Shown here piece after piece: positions 54,757 to 64,000 of a stretch of DNA of 64,000 bases. This DNA comes from Rubricella aquisinus (GTDB lineage: Bacteria > Pseudomonadota > Alphaproteobacteria > Rhodobacterales > Rhodobacteraceae): positions 320,940 through 384,939 of the forward strand of contig NZ_JACIJS010000001.1 of the NCBI RefSeq assembly GCF_014199445.1. The letters run 5' to 3'. Positions within the stretch are counted from its first letter, which is position 1, and each line of letters begins with the position of its first letter. The notes under the pieces were generated by a model that had not been told where the DNA came from, ran no database searches, and saw only the letters and a list, made by a program, of their open reading frames with translations. The position numbers and the translations under genes were made by a program.

Positions 54757-55965
54757 ATGCAGTATCCAGATCGGTTCGCCGACCTGCCCGAATATGCATT
54801 TCCGCGTTTGCGCCGCCTGTTGCAGGACACGCCCCAAGGGGGTGAATTGCTCTCCATGTCGATTGGGGAGCCGCGCCATCCTTTCCCTGATTTCGTGACA
54901 GAGGTGCTGGCGGAGCACGCCCATCTTTACGCGAAATACCCCACGAATGAGGGCGCGCCGGAGTTGCTGGAGGCGATCAGCGGCTGGATCGCGCGCCGGT
55001 ATGGGGTGACGAAAGACGCGGATGAGATCATCGCGCTTAATGGCACGCGAGAGGGGCTGTTTGCCGCCTGCATGGCGCTCTGCCCCGAGGCAAAAAACGG
55101 GGAGCGGCCAACGGTGCTGCTGCCCAATCCATTTTATCAGTGCTATGCGGTGGCCGCCCTTGCCACCGGGGCGGAGCCTGTTTTCGTGCCCGCGACGGCA
55201 GAGACGGGCTTCATGCCCGATTTCCACGGCCTGCCCAAAGACCTGCTGCGCCGAGCTGCGATCATCTACATGTGTTCACCGTCAAATCCGCAAGGGGCCG
55301 TCGCGGATGCGCCGTGGTGGGGCAGGCTGATGGATTTGGCGGAGGCGCATGACATCCGCATCTTCGCTGATGAATGCTATTCGGAGATTTACCGCGACAC
55401 GCCCCCCGCAGGCGCGCTTGAAGTGGCACAGGCCAAGGGGACGGACCCGGAGCGTGTTGTGGTGTTTCATTCCCTCTCCAAGCGGTCGAACCTGCCGGGC
55501 CTGCGCTCGGGCTTTGCCGCCGGAGGGCGTGGGGCCATCGCGCAGATGCGCCAGCTTCGCAACTACACCGGCGCTCCCCTGCCGCTGCCCGCACAAATGG
55601 CTGCCGCGCACGTCTGGGCCGATGAGGCGCATGTGGTGGAGAACCGCGCGCTCTATCAGGAAAAGTTCGCTCTGGCCGACGATATTCTGGGCAACTGCCG
55701 TGGCTATCACGCGCCCGAAGCCGGATTTTTCCTGTGGCTCAAGGTCACGGATGATGAGGCCGCGACAAAAGCACTATGGGCAGATCATGGCGTGCGTGTG
55801 CTGCCCGGGCGCTATCTGGCGCGGGACACGGATGCGCGGCTTGGCGGAGGCAATCCCGGTGCGGGCTATATCCGCGCGGCGCTTGTCGCACCCAAAGACG
55901 AAATCACACGCGGGCTAGAGGCCATCGCGGACCTGCTCACCTCAGGATCGGAGGACCAGACATGA
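54757..55965 (+). CDS. Class I/II aminotransferase, DapC-like (succinyldiaminopimelate transaminase type)
   Basis: A 402-residue PLP enzyme. [31 protein letters not shown] and [12 protein letters not shown] match the DapC branch. CSPSNPQG and ADECYSEIY contact PLP, and Lys242 in [16 protein letters not shown] forms the Schiff base. DapC makes succinyl-LL-diaminopimelate for lysine and cell-wall synthesis. Overlap with ftsK as ATGA (55962-55965) couples the two, which fits a cell-envelope role. Substrate specificity is inferred. Confidence 0.88.
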   Translation: MQYPDRFADLPEYAFPRLRRLLQDTPQGGELLSMSIGEPRHPFPDFVTEVLAEHAHLYAKYPTNEGAPELLEAISGWIARRYGVTKDADEIIALNGTREGLFAACMALCPEAKNGERPTVLLPNPFYQCYAVAALATGAEPVFVPATAETGFMPDFHGLPKDLLRRAAIIYMCSPSNPQGAVADAPWWGRLMDLAEAHDIRIFADECYSEIYRDTPPAGALEVAQAKGTDPERVVVFHSLSKRSNLPGLRSGFAAGGRGAIAQMRQLRNYTGAPLPLPAQMAAAHVWADEAHVVENRALYQEKFALADDILGNCRGYHAPEAGFFLWLKVTDDEAATKALWADHGVRVLPGRYLARDTDARLGGGNPGAGYIRAALVAPKDEITRGLEAIADLLTSGSEDQT

Positions 55966-58508
55966 CCTTCTTCACCCTTGGCGGCAACGCCGATCCGCTG
56001 GTTGAGAACCGCATGAAGGAAACCGCGCGCAAGGCGATCCTGCGCGGGGTTGGCGTCGCGCTGATGCTGGTGGGCGCGGCCCTTGCCGCGATGCTGTTGA
56101 CCCATGATCCGCGCGATCCAAGCTTTTTCAACGCGGTGAGCGCCAGCCCGCGCAACGCGCTTGGCCTTGCTGGTGCCTATGGCTCTGACCTGATGCTGCG
56201 CCTTTTGGGTTGGGCTGCGTGGGGTCTGGTGCTTGCGCTGGTTGTCTGGGGCGGGCGCATGGCGTTTTTGCGCGGGGCAAGCCGGGTTCTGTCCATTGGT
56301 CTGGTGCCGGTGGCGGTGATCCTTGGCGCAGGATTCGCAGCCCTTCATGTGCCGCCGATCACTTGGCTCGGGGATGTGGGCCTTGGCGGGATCATCGGGG
56401 ACGAGGCCATCATCCGCCTGCTCCCGCTTTGGCCGCTGCAAACTGCGATGGGCGTGAACCTGTTGACGCTGGCCATTGGCGTGCTGACCGTCATGGTTGG
56501 GCTGATCTCCCTTGGGGTGGACCGGATGGAATTTGCCGCCGGGATGCGCCGGTTCTGGCGCGGCTTGCGCACGGCGCTGCGCGGTGGGGTCATCATTCTG
56601 GCGCTTCTGTGGGCAGGGGTACGGATTGTGATTGGCGCGATCCTGCACAGCATGATGCGGCAGCGCGCCGACCGCAGCACCCCCGATGAGGACGTAATCG
56701 ACACGCGGATGGAGCCACGGTTTGACGCCGATATGCCCGCTGATCCGACCGAAGCGGAGGAGGAAGAGCGCGGCCGCTCCCGCCTGATGGCACGGCTCAC
56801 CGGCGCGCTGGCGCGGGAGGCAGAGCCGGTGAAAGCAGTGGCAGAACCGCCACTCTCCGCCGACCTGCGCGACCCAGAGCCAGAGCCGCGCCCGGCCCCC
56901 CGGACCGTCGTGCAGCACCCCCATCCCAAGAAGGCCGCGAAATCCAAGCGCGCCATGGCGGAGGAGCAGCCCAAACTCTTTGCCGACAATGACGATGGCT
57001 ATGACGCGCCGCCCCTGTCCCTGCTGGAGGCCCCGCTCGACATTCGCCGCCCCGCCGCGAGTGATGAGGCGCTCAGCCAAAACGCGAAGCTCTTGGAATC
57101 GGTGCTGGACGAATACGGCATCGGCGGCACGATCGAGGCGGTCAAACCCGGCCCCGTTGTCACGATGTATGAGTTGGAGCCAGCGCCGGGCCTCAAAGCC
57201 TCCCGCGTAATCGGCTTGGCGGATGATATTGCGCGCAGCATGTCGGCGCTGGCCGCGCGTGTGTCCACCGTGCCGGGGCGCAACGTGATCGGGATCGAAT
57301 TGCCCAATGATCTGCGCGAAAAGGTGCATTTCCGCGAAATCCTCTCCGCCCGCGCCTATGGCGACAGCGCGCATCGCCTGCCGCTTGCGTTGGGTAAGGA
57401 TATCGGCGGGGAGCCCGTGGTGGCGAACCTCGCGCGGATGCCGCACCTTCTGATCGCGGGGACGACCGGATCGGGTAAATCCGTCGCGATCAACACCATG
57501 ATCCTGAGCCTTCTCTACAAGCTGGGGCCAGAGGAATGCCGGATGATCATGATTGACCCCAAGATGCTGGAACTCAGCGTTTATGACGGCATCCCGCACC
57601 TTCTGTCTCCCGTTGTGACCGACCCGAAAAAGGCCGTCGTGGCGCTGAAATGGGTCGTGGCGGAGATGGAAGAGCGCTACCGCAAGATGTCAAAAATGGG
57701 CGTGCGCAATATCGACGGCTATAATGGCCGCGTGGCCGAGGCGCTGAAAAACGGGGAGGCGTTTACACGCACCGTGCAAACCGGATTTGACGAGGATACC
57801 GGCGAGCCGATTTTCGAGACACAGGAATTCGAGCCGGAAAAGATGCCGTTCATCGTCGTCGTGGTCGATGAAATGGCCGATCTGATGATGGTCGCCGGGA
57901 AAGAGATCGAAGCCTGCATCCAGCGTCTTGCGCAGATGGCGCGGGCCTCCGGCATCCATCTGATCATGGCGACACAGCGCCCCTCCGTCGATGTGATCAC
58001 GGGCACGATCAAGGCGAACTTTCCGACGCGGATCAGTTTTCAGGTCACCAGCAAGATCGACAGCCGCACCATTCTGGGCGAACAGGGCGCGGAGCAACTG
58101 CTGGGTCAGGGCGATATGCTCTACATGGCAGGCGGCGGGCGGATCACCCGTGTGCACGGGCCGTTCGTGAGCGATGAGGAGGTGGAGGAAATCGTCAACC
58201 ACCTCAAATCCCTAGGCGTGCCAGAATATGTGAACGGCGTGACCGAAGGCCCCGATGAGGAGAAAAGCGCCGATATCGACGCGGTGCTCGGCCTTGGCGG
58301 GAACACGGGCGGGGAGGATGCGCTCTACGATCAGGCCGTGCAGATCGTGGCACGGGACCGCAAATGCTCCACCAGCTACATCCAGCGCAAACTTGCCATC
58401 GGGTATAACAAGGCCGCGCGTCTTGTGGAGCAGATGGAAGAAAACGGTGTGGTCAGCCCATCCAACAAGGTCGGCAAACGGGACATTCTGGTGCCTGAGG
58501 TGCAGTGA
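55962..58508 (+). CDS. ftsK: DNA translocase FtsK
   Basis: The 848-residue protein has four or five N-terminal membrane segments (about residues 20-230) and an acidic/Pro-rich linker (about 235-345). The motor domain has Walker [14 protein letters not shown] near residue 500 and Walker [16 protein letters not shown]. The C-terminal gamma winged-helix domain, which reads KOPS, contains [21 protein letters not shown]. It pumps DNA at the septum and activates XerCD at dif; xerC is at 29322. The start overlaps the aminotransferase stop. Confidence 0.97.
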   Translation: MTFFTLGGNADPLVENRMKETARKAILRGVGVALMLVGAALAAMLLTHDPRDPSFFNAVSASPRNALGLAGAYGSDLMLRLLGWAAWGLVLALVVWGGRMAFLRGASRVLSIGLVPVAVILGAGFAALHVPPITWLGDVGLGGIIGDEAIIRLLPLWPLQTAMGVNLLTLAIGVLTVMVGLISLGVDRMEFAAGMRRFWRGLRTALRGGVIILALLWAGVRIVIGAILHSMMRQRADRSTPDEDVIDTRMEPRFDADMPADPTEAEEEERGRSRLMARLTGALAREAEPVKAVAEPPLSADLRDPEPEPRPAPRTVVQHPHPKKAAKSKRAMAEEQPKLFADNDDGYDAPPLSLLEAPLDIRRPAASDEALSQNAKLLESVLDEYGIGGTIEAVKPGPVVTMYELEPAPGLKASRVIGLADDIARSMSALAARVSTVPGRNVIGIELPNDLREKVHFREILSARAYGDSAHRLPLALGKDIGGEPVVANLARMPHLLIAGTTGSGKSVAINTMILSLLYKLGPEECRMIMIDPKMLELSVYDGIPHLLSPVVTDPKKAVVALKWVVAEMEERYRKMSKMGVRNIDGYNGRVAEALKNGEAFTRTVQTGFDEDTGEPIFETQEFEPEKMPFIVVVVDEMADLMMVAGKEIEACIQRLAQMARASGIHLIMATQRPSVDVITGTIKANFPTRISFQVTSKIDSRTILGEQGAEQLLGQGDMLYMAGGGRITRVHGPFVSDEEVEEIVNHLKSLGVPEYVNGVTEGPDEEKSADIDAVLGLGGNTGGEDALYDQAVQIVARDRKCSTSYIQRKLAIGYNKAARLVEQMEENGVVSPSNKVGKRDILVPEVQ

Positions 58509-58516
58509 GCCCAATC

Positions 58517-58740
58517 GGACCGGAATAAAGCGCGCAGCGCGCCGGTCCGCGCCCTCCCTCCCCCATGGGAGGGCGCTTTGCACAGGTTCAAATGGCACAC
58601 GGGTTAGATGCGCATGGCGGGAATAAAGCGCGTATCGGAGCCGTCACAGCACCCACCCGAGGGAGGGCGCGGACCTCTGTTTCGCGTTTCATGTGACCAA
58701 TTCCTAGCAGGGGCCGGCGGCTTCGCCTTGATTCCGGTCC
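58517..58740. repeat. Structured intergenic element, copy 2, with MITE-like ends
   Basis: It fills nearly all of the 239-nt gap between convergent ftsK and the 2OG oxygenase gene. The head hairpin GGACCGG (58517-58523)/CCGGTCC (58542-58548) is followed by a local stem GCGCCCTCCC (58549-58558)/GGGAGGGCGC (58567-58576) and TTTGC. The distant arm 58659-58675 is the exact reverse complement of 58544-58560. The right end, 58727-58740, is an inverted copy of the left end (GGACCGGAATMAAG, 13 of 14 matches). Copy 1 lies at 1984-2141. Function unknown. Confidence 0.78.
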
Positions 58741-58747
58741 AGTAGGG

Positions 58748-59692
58748 TCAGCCCTTTTCGTCCTGATGGGCCTGATACCCGGCTGTCAATTCAGCGCGCA
58801 GGAAATCGCCAAACACCAGCGGCTCAAACCCGGGCCCGCCCTGCCCCGGCAGCGGGGCGACGGTATAGCTGACATGCGGGTCATAGAAGAACGGGCAGGA
58901 ATACCGCTCCTGCCCGGATCGGTTGATCACCCGGTGGGGCGTCGATTTCAGCCGCCCATTGCTCATCCGGTGCAGCATATCACCCACATTCACCACGAAT
59001 GATCCCTCAATTCGGGGCGCATCCACCCATGCCCCGGCGGGGGTTTGCACCTGCAAGCCACCCACCCCATCCTGCGCGAGGATGGTCAGGCAGCCGAAAT
59101 CGGTATGCGGGGCAGAGCCGTATAAATCCTCCGCCGCATCCGCGGGCCGGGGCGGGTAGTGCAAGAGCCGCAGCCATGTCGTCGGCGGTGCAAAGCCGTC
59201 CATCACCGGGCCGGGCGGCACGCCAAGCCCTTCAAGAACCAGCACCATCATCTCCGCACCCAGCGCCGAGAGTGCTGCGTTATATGCCTCCAGCGCGTCC
59301 CGAAAACCGGGCAGATCGGGCCATTGGTTCGGACCGGACAGATAGCCGGGCGTGCCCGCCGCGTCCTCCCGCATCATCATGAAGCTTTCGGACTGGTTGG
59401 GTTTCGTGACCTCCGCCAGTGTTGAATTCACATCCGTGGACGTGTCGATGGGGATAAAGCCACGGTGGTTCGCGTCCAACTCCACCGCCATCTTCGCCTC
59501 ACGCGGCAAGGCGTGGAACGCGCGCGATGCCTCGAATACGCCGTCGATCAGGGCATTGGGAATGCCATGCCCGGTGATATAGCCAAAGCCCACGCTGCCA
59601 TAAACCTCTACAAATCGCTGGGCTAAGGATGCGCGCTCCGGCCCATGGCGGGCGGAGATGTCGATCACCGGAATATCGCTGAATTCTGTCAT
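58748..59692 (-). CDS. 2-oxoglutarate/Fe(II)-dependent oxygenase, isopenicillin N synthase family
   Basis: The 314-residue protein has the IPNS-like N-terminal region (IPVIDISA, GFGYITGHGIP, FHALPREAK) and the double-stranded beta-helix core. Iron ligands are His196, Asp198 (APHTDFG) and His253 (STPHRVI); Arg263-Tyr-Ser (RYS) is the 2-oxoglutarate-binding motif. It is a soluble oxygenase of unknown substrate; no biosynthetic cluster surrounds it. The gene is followed immediately by structured element copy 2. Confidence 0.9.
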   Translation of the reverse strand: MTEFSDIPVIDISARHGPERASLAQRFVEVYGSVGFGYITGHGIPNALIDGVFEASRAFHALPREAKMAVELDANHRGFIPIDTSTDVNSTLAEVTKPNQSESFMMMREDAAGTPGYLSGPNQWPDLPGFRDALEAYNAALSALGAEMMVLVLEGLGVPPGPVMDGFAPPTTWLRLLHYPPRPADAAEDLYGSAPHTDFGCLTILAQDGVGGLQVQTPAGAWVDAPRIEGSFVVNVGDMLHRMSNGRLKSTPHRVINRSGQERYSCPFFYDPHVSYTVAPLPGQGGPGFEPLVFGDFLRAELTAGYQAHQDEKG

Positions 59693-59719
59693 CCCGCCAG
59701 CATGGGACAGGCCGCCGGT

Positions 59720-60907
59720 TCAGGCAAGCGTCGCGCGGATCGCCTGCCCCGCCGCCCAGCCAGACGACCACGCCCATTGGAAATTATATCCACCCAGCCA
59801 CCCGGTCACATCCACGACCTCCCCGATGAAATAGAGGCCGGGGACCGATTTACTCTCCATTGTGCGGGCATTGAGGCCATCCGTGTCCACGCCCCCAAGG
59901 GTGACTTCGGCGGTGCGGTAGCCTTCGGTGCCGATGGGGTAAAGCTCCCACGCCTCGACCGCATCGGCGAGCGACCGGAGCGCCGTGTCGTTCATATCCG
60001 CGATATTGCCCTGCGCCCCCGCCCGCTCCGCCACATCCTGCGCGAGCCGTTTGGGCAACACCTCGGCCAAGGCGGTCGCGGGTGCGACGCGGCCCCGTGA
60101 CTGGCGCACATCCCGCAACCCACCGAACACATCCACACCGGGGGCAAGGTTTACGCGGATCGCTTCGGTTTCCCGCCAATAGGAGGAGATTTGCAGGATC
60201 GCGGGGCCAGACAGCCCGCGATGGGTGAACAAAACGGCCTCCTCAAACGCCGTGCCCCCACCCGACACACGCGCATCACAGGCAACCCCGGCCAGTGCGC
60301 GAAACGCCTCCTTCTGCTGATCGCCGAAGGTGAGCGGCACAAGCGCCGGGCGCGTTTCGGTCACGTCGTGACCAAATTGCGCGGCGATCTGATAGCCAAA
60401 GCCCGTCGCGCCCATCTTGGGAATCGACTTGCCGCCACAGGCCACCACGAGATTGGGCGCGGTCACGGTCACGTCCCGCCCCTCCCGATCAAGCCGCAGG
60501 GTGTAGCCATCGTTCCGCGTGATCTCCTTCACCGTGGTATTCAGCCACAGCGACGCGGGGGACATCTCGGCCAGCAGCATCGCGATGATGTCCTTCGCGG
60601 AATGGTCGCAGAACAACTGCCCCAGCGTTTTCTCATGATAGGCGATGCCATGCCGTGCCACGAGGTCGATAAAGTCCCATTGGGTGTAGCGGCTGAGCGC
60701 GGATTTGGCGAAATGCGGGTTCTGCGACAGGAAATTCTCTGGCGCGGCATACATATTGGTGAAGTTGCACCGCCCCCCGCCGGAGATGCGAATCTTCTCC
60801 CCCGGTGCTTTGGCATGGTCGATCACGAGCGTATTTGGCCCGGCATGGGCCGCGCACATCAGCCCTGCGGCCCCCGCGCCAATGATGATCGTGTCAAACC
60901 GTGTCAT
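59720..60907 (-). CDS. BaiN/HI0933-family flavoprotein oxidoreductase
   Basis: The 395-residue protein begins with the FAD motif TIIIGAGAAGLMCAAHAG and the family signature GEKIRISGGGRCNFTNM. VACGGKSIPKMGATGFGY and the C-terminal FIGEVVDVTGWLGGYNFQWA are equally typical of the HI0933-like family. The physiological reaction is unresolved outside gut BaiN. The start at 60907 places the FAD motif within the first ten residues. It is divergent from the peroxidase gene. Confidence 0.92.
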   Translation of the reverse strand: MTRFDTIIIGAGAAGLMCAAHAGPNTLVIDHAKAPGEKIRISGGGRCNFTNMYAAPENFLSQNPHFAKSALSRYTQWDFIDLVARHGIAYHEKTLGQLFCDHSAKDIIAMLLAEMSPASLWLNTTVKEITRNDGYTLRLDREGRDVTVTAPNLVVACGGKSIPKMGATGFGYQIAAQFGHDVTETRPALVPLTFGDQQKEAFRALAGVACDARVSGGGTAFEEAVLFTHRGLSGPAILQISSYWRETEAIRVNLAPGVDVFGGLRDVRQSRGRVAPATALAEVLPKRLAQDVAERAGAQGNIADMNDTALRSLADAVEAWELYPIGTEGYRTAEVTLGGVDTDGLNARTMESKSVPGLYFIGEVVDVTGWLGGYNFQWAWSSGWAAGQAIRATLA

Positions 60908-61014
60908 GCCCTTGGGTGGATCACGAATGGCCGCGCCGGGCAAGGGGCGGAAATCATCGTGAAATGAAACCTTCCCGCTTGCACATGCGCGCGGGCCGGG
61001 CCACGATTTCGGAC

Positions 61015-62328
61015 ATGAAAAAGCTGCTCTTGACCCTTGCGCTGACCGCGCTGCCCCTCCCGGCGGTGGCTGATCTGCCTCCGCCCGTGACCGATGCCGA
61101 TTACCTCCCCGTGGACATGGAGGAGGCCAAACTTGGCCAGCTTCTGTTCTGGGATCCGATCCTGTCGGGCAACCGCAATATCTCCTGCGGGACGTGCCAC
61201 CATCCGCGGTTTGGCACTGGGGATGGGGTGTCTCTGTCTTTTGGCGAGGGGGGTGTCGGGCTTGGCCCTGAGCGGCGCATTGACCCCGAAAACGCGCCAG
61301 AGCAGCGCATCCCCCGCAACGCGCCCGCGCTGTTCAACCTTGGCGCGCGTGAGTTTACCGTGATGTTCCACGATGGGCGTCTGGAGGCCGATCCAAACCG
61401 CCCCTCCGGCCTGCGCACCCCGTTGGAGGATGAGATGGTCATGGGCTTTGACAATGTGTTGTCCGCCCAAACCATGTTTCCCGTGCTCAGCAGCGATGAG
61501 ATGGCGGGGCATTACAGCGAAAACGAAGTGGCACAGGCCGTGCGGCAAGGGCGACTGACCGGAGAGGGGGGCGCGTGGGATCTGATAGCCGCTCGCGTCG
61601 CGGCAATCCCCGAATATGCCGACCGCTTCGCACAAATCGAGCCGGACATCGCGGCCGGGCGGGCGATCCATTTCACCGATATCTCCAACGCGATCGCGGC
61701 CTTCATCGCGCATGAGTGGCGGTCGGATACCAGCCGGTTTGATGCGGCCCTGCGCGGCACGCCCCTGACGGGCGCAGCGGCAGAGGGTGCCGCGCTGTTC
61801 TACGGCCCGGCGGGCTGCGCGGAATGCCATAGCGGCCCCTTCCTGACGGATCACGCCTTTCACGCGATGGGCGACCCGCAGATCGGGCCGGGAAAGGCCG
61901 ACCGGTTTGAGAGCCATTCGCAGGACACAGGCCGGATGCGGGTCACGGGCCGCGCGGAGGATGCCTATGCGTTCCGCACACCGTCCTTGCGCAATGTCAC
62001 AAAGACCGGCCCATGGGGCCACGCAGGCGCGATCAGCGATTTGCGGCTCTATCTGCAACACCACACTAGCGGCACGGCCCTGTCTGCTTATGACCCGGCG
62101 CAGGCGGTGTTTCCCGCAGGCGATGTTCCAAAGCCCGATTTCACCCTGCTGACCGATGCAGAGGAAACCGCAGCCATTGCCCGCGCGACCCGGCCCGCGA
62201 CGCCCCTGACTGAGGCAGAGGTCACGGCGCTGCTGGCATTCCTCTCATCGCTGGAGGATCAAGCCGCGATCAACGGCCGATTTGGCATCCCGCACACTGT
62301 CCCGAGCGGCCTGCCTGTGGATCGGTAA
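61015..62328 (+). CDS. Di-heme cytochrome c peroxidase/MauG family protein
   Basis: A 437-residue periplasmic protein with a Sec signal peptide (KKLLLTLALTALPLPAVA). Two c-type heme sites are present: CGTCH (58-62) and CAECH (268-272). LGQLLFWDPILSGNRNISC and FRTPSLRNVTKTGPWGHAG are family hallmarks. It either reduces hydrogen peroxide or oxidises a protein as MauG does; no partner protein is encoded nearby. The start at 61015 is chosen for the signal peptide. Confidence 0.92.
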   Translation: MKKLLLTLALTALPLPAVADLPPPVTDADYLPVDMEEAKLGQLLFWDPILSGNRNISCGTCHHPRFGTGDGVSLSFGEGGVGLGPERRIDPENAPEQRIPRNAPALFNLGAREFTVMFHDGRLEADPNRPSGLRTPLEDEMVMGFDNVLSAQTMFPVLSSDEMAGHYSENEVAQAVRQGRLTGEGGAWDLIAARVAAIPEYADRFAQIEPDIAAGRAIHFTDISNAIAAFIAHEWRSDTSRFDAALRGTPLTGAAAEGAALFYGPAGCAECHSGPFLTDHAFHAMGDPQIGPGKADRFESHSQDTGRMRVTGRAEDAYAFRTPSLRNVTKTGPWGHAGAISDLRLYLQHHTSGTALSAYDPAQAVFPAGDVPKPDFTLLTDAEETAAIARATRPATPLTEAEVTALLAFLSSLEDQAAINGRFGIPHTVPSGLPVDR

Positions 62329-62447
62329 GCGGAGCCCAGCTGTAAATGTGATCTCTTTTTAAATGAATTAAACGAATCTTATTGTTAGGGAAGCCCAGTT
62401 TATTAGTACGTCCGGGTTCATGCATCGTTTTGCATGTCAATTTCGGG

Positions 62448-62476
62448 TTGACGTATTGAACTTTTTTCATTCATTT
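62448..62476 (+). promoter_or_regulatory. Candidate promoter in the AT-rich leader of the RTX-type gene
   Basis: The 172-nt gap 62329-62500 is strikingly AT-rich for this window. TTGACG (62448-62453) is a good -35 hexamer; after 17 nt comes TCATTT, a weak -10. CATGCAT and GCATG short palindromes lie at 62420-62437. This is a candidate only. Confidence 0.35.
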
Positions 62477-62500
62477 TCATAAAAATGATTGGTGAAAGTG

Positions 62501-63374
62501 ATGAGCTTACTTCTATTTGGTCTTATTGGGACAACAGTACTAGGGACCGTTGCCCTTGATCTTATTGGGGATGAAGAGGACGACACCGCACCTCCTCCTC
62601 AGGAAGAAGACGGGCAGGAGATTCGGTTTGACGGGTCTGACGTTCTGAACGGCACCGAAGGAAATGACACGCTCCCGGCGGGGCAGGATGCGACGCTTGA
62701 GCCGGATCAGATCAACCTTCTTGGCGGAAATGACACCGCGCATATTGAGATGACGTCCCCTGTCACTGTGTCGGGGGGGTGAGGGCGATGATACGCTCCG
62801 GGCGGACGGTGTGCTGACCACCCTGCTTGGCGAAGCGGGCAATGATGTGCTGACCGGGGATGACAGCAACAAGCTTTACGGCGGCGCTGGGAATGACGTG
62901 ATCAACTTCAATCACGGAACCTATGATCAGGGTCAAACCGGGATCGCCGATGGCGGCGACGGGGATGATACGCTCAATGTGCGCGCACCCGCCATTGTGC
63001 CGGAAGACTTCCAACCGGATATGGGGGGCGTCGAAGTCACCGGGGGTGAAGGGGCGGACACGTTCAACATCACCTATCAAATGAACACCATCGAAAACGA
63101 GGAACCCGAGGACGTGATGGAGGGCCGCTTCATCACGGTCACCGATTTCGATCCGGCCAAAGACAATCTCGTGATCGAGGTGGAACAGAACGCCGATTCC
63201 GAGGATCGCAATGCCACCGCAGAGATGGAGCAGGTGGAGGAGAACGGCATGTTCAAATCCTCAATCAAGCTGACCTTCGCAGCGACAGAAACGGCGGGCG
63301 AGGCAACGAATTACCTGACCGTGTTCAGCACGGTTCCCTTCACACTCAACGATATTCGGTTCATCGGCGTCTGA
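62501..63374 (+). pseudogene. Acidic RTX-type calcium-binding-like protein, frame broken at a G7 tract
   Basis: The 5' frame (from ATG 62501, GTGAAAG upstream) gives a short hydrophobic segment (MSLLLFGLIGTTVLGTVAL), then an acidic region, and stops at 62780-62782. The 3' frame continues to 63374. If one G is removed from GGGGGGG at 62773-62779, the frames join into about 290 residues. The join recreates the RTX nonapeptide GGEGDDTL, with further motifs GEAGNDVL, GGAGNDVI and GGDGDDTL. The mature part is strongly acidic and likely binds calcium outside the cytoplasm. It may be a true mutation, phase variation or a base-calling error. Confidence 0.75.
62773..62779. repeat. Homopolymeric G7 tract at the frameshift
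   Basis: Seven consecutive G bases within the RTX motif of the acidic protein gene. Loss of one G (or gain of two) restores a single open frame. Such tracts are known contingency sites, but also common sequencing-error sites. Confidence 0.8.
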
Positions 63375-63412
63375 TCCGATGTAACCGGCTTGAGGCTGGC
63401 GTCGTGTCCCGC

Positions 63413-64000
63413 TTAATCGCGGGTCACGATATGATGCGTTCCTGCGTCCAGCATCTGCCAGTCACCAGCGGTGCCATCGGGCCAGATCACGCGAAGCTCC
63501 GCCATCTCCGCGCGACCCAGCCCGAAATGCTGCGGCCCGGACCAGCCGCTGACATGCCCGCCGCCGACGGTCACTTCCCGCGCCTCAACTGCGCCGCCTT
63601 TGCGCATCTCGATCCATGCGCCAACCGCGCGTGAATTGGCACCGCGCTGCTGCAAATCCACCGTCAGCCAATTGCCGCCCTCCGTCTGGTTTTCGTTCAA
63701 TTCCAGCTCCGCCCGGCGGTTGACCACCACGATATCGAGCCGTCCATCCCGGTTGAGGTCGGTGACGACCGCGCCGCGCGCCCGGTCCACGGTGGCGATC
63801 CCGGCCACATCCGCCGCCTCGGTAAACACGCCATCCGCGCCCTGAATCAGTAGATTGTTGGGGTCTTTCATCGCGTTCGACGGCATCTGATCCACATTGC
63901 CCTTGGCGATGAACAAATCGCTCAGCCCGTCATTATTCACATCGCCAAATTCGGCATGCCAGCCTGTCGATGGGCGACCATCATCGCCAAAAAACGGGCG
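63413..64000 (-). CDS. FG-GAP/ASPIC-UnbV (CRTAC1-like) surface protein, C-terminal part (cut by window edge)
   Basis: The frame is open from base 64000 to the stop at 63413-63415, so about 195 C-terminal residues are visible. They include FG-GAP/VCBS calcium-binding repeats (FGDVNNDGLSDLFIAKGN, TDLNRDGRLDIVVVN) and a terminal ASPIC/UnbV domain (NWLTVDLQQRGANSRAVGAW, GGGHVSGWSGPQHFGLG). Such proteins are secreted and bind calcium; bacterial function is unclear. The start lies outside the window. Confidence 0.9.
   Translation of the reverse strand, partial: RPFFGDDGRPSTGWHAEFGDVNNDGLSDLFIAKGNVDQMPSNAMKDPNNLLIQGADGVFTEAADVAGIATVDRARGAVVTDLNRDGRLDIVVVNRRAELELNENQTEGGNWLTVDLQQRGANSRAVGAWIEMRKGGAVEAREVTVGGGHVSGWSGPQHFGLGRAEMAELRVIWPDGTAGDWQMLDAGTHHIVTRD

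Noticed and set aside
55866-57599. 577-codon open frame on the minus strand
   Set aside because: Antisense to ftsK; the translation is His/Gln/Arg-rich with no family resemblance.
58748-60907. Antibiotic-type biosynthetic cluster around the isopenicillin-N-synthase-family oxygenase
   Set aside because: No synthetase, carrier protein or tailoring genes are nearby; the family name does not imply beta-lactam synthesis.
1-64000. CRISPR array, rRNA operon or prophage
   Set aside because: I saw no regularly spaced direct repeats, rRNA sequence, or phage structural or lysis genes beyond the single beta-helix protein.

Overview
The window is chromosomal DNA from a high-GC alphaproteobacterium, most likely a member of the Rhodobacterales (roseobacter/Rhodobacter group). 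The inference rests on dense GC-rich genes, frequent 4-bp ATGA overlaps, the long form of orotate phosphoribosyltransferase, an NDUFS4-like complex I accessory subunit, a ubiquinone pathway (UbiG, UbiH-type monooxygenase), and small families I associate with this order (DUF2125, DUF2798, DUF4864, DUF484). Nearly all of it is housekeeping DNA. There is no phage, insertion sequence, CRISPR array, rRNA operon or plasmid backbone.

Layout. 1-1887: a MotA/MotB-like ion-channel stator pair, the MotB-like partner cut by the window edge. 2156-6761: glutathione cyclotransferase, a DUF2125 protein, a TyrA/HisC aromatic amino acid pair and an esterase. 6761-13734: glutathione synthetase, a BON lipoprotein, a YraN-RsmI pair, a periplasmic-binding-protein-like lipoprotein and the PII uridylyltransferase GlnD. 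13811-16288: pyrimidine genes pyrC and pyrE around a small secreted sensor-like protein. 16364-20226: OmpA-type lipoprotein, proline iminopeptidase, UbiG, a cupin and a beta-hydroxyacid dehydrogenase. 20312-25644: a peptide-type ABC importer with fused ATPases. 25689-33927: nadD, ettA, an AT-rich inserted gene, xerC, DUF484, transaldolase and priA. 33936-44889: folE2, an MFS carrier, a large beta-helix-type protein, a hybrid histidine kinase, a REP-associated transposase-like gene and uvrB. 45056-51918: secreted nuclease, complex I subunit, two tRNAs (Arg-UCU, Gly-GCC), aminotransferase, MFS carrier, aminoacyl-tRNA editing, thioredoxin/TPR, LON-domain and Trm112-like genes. 52026-62328: UbiH-type monooxygenase, amidase, DapC-like aminotransferase, ftsK, 2OG-Fe(II) oxygenase, BaiN-type flavoprotein and a di-heme peroxidase. 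62501-64000: a frameshifted RTX-type acidic protein and the C-terminal part of an ASPIC/UnbV surface protein.

The least explained signals are mostly outside genes. Two intergenic elements (1984-2141 and 58517-58740) share a nearly identical 32-nt hairpin head, followed by a 17-nt arm whose reverse complement lies 114-115 nt away. Twelve of the 17 positions differ between the copies, yet every base pair is kept. A second repeat family built on CCTCCGGCGGG occurs five times, mostly at gene ends. A catalytically suspect RAYT gene, an AT-rich orphan gene placed between the 3' ends of ettA and xerC, and a G7-tract frameshift inside an RTX motif are the other points worth following.
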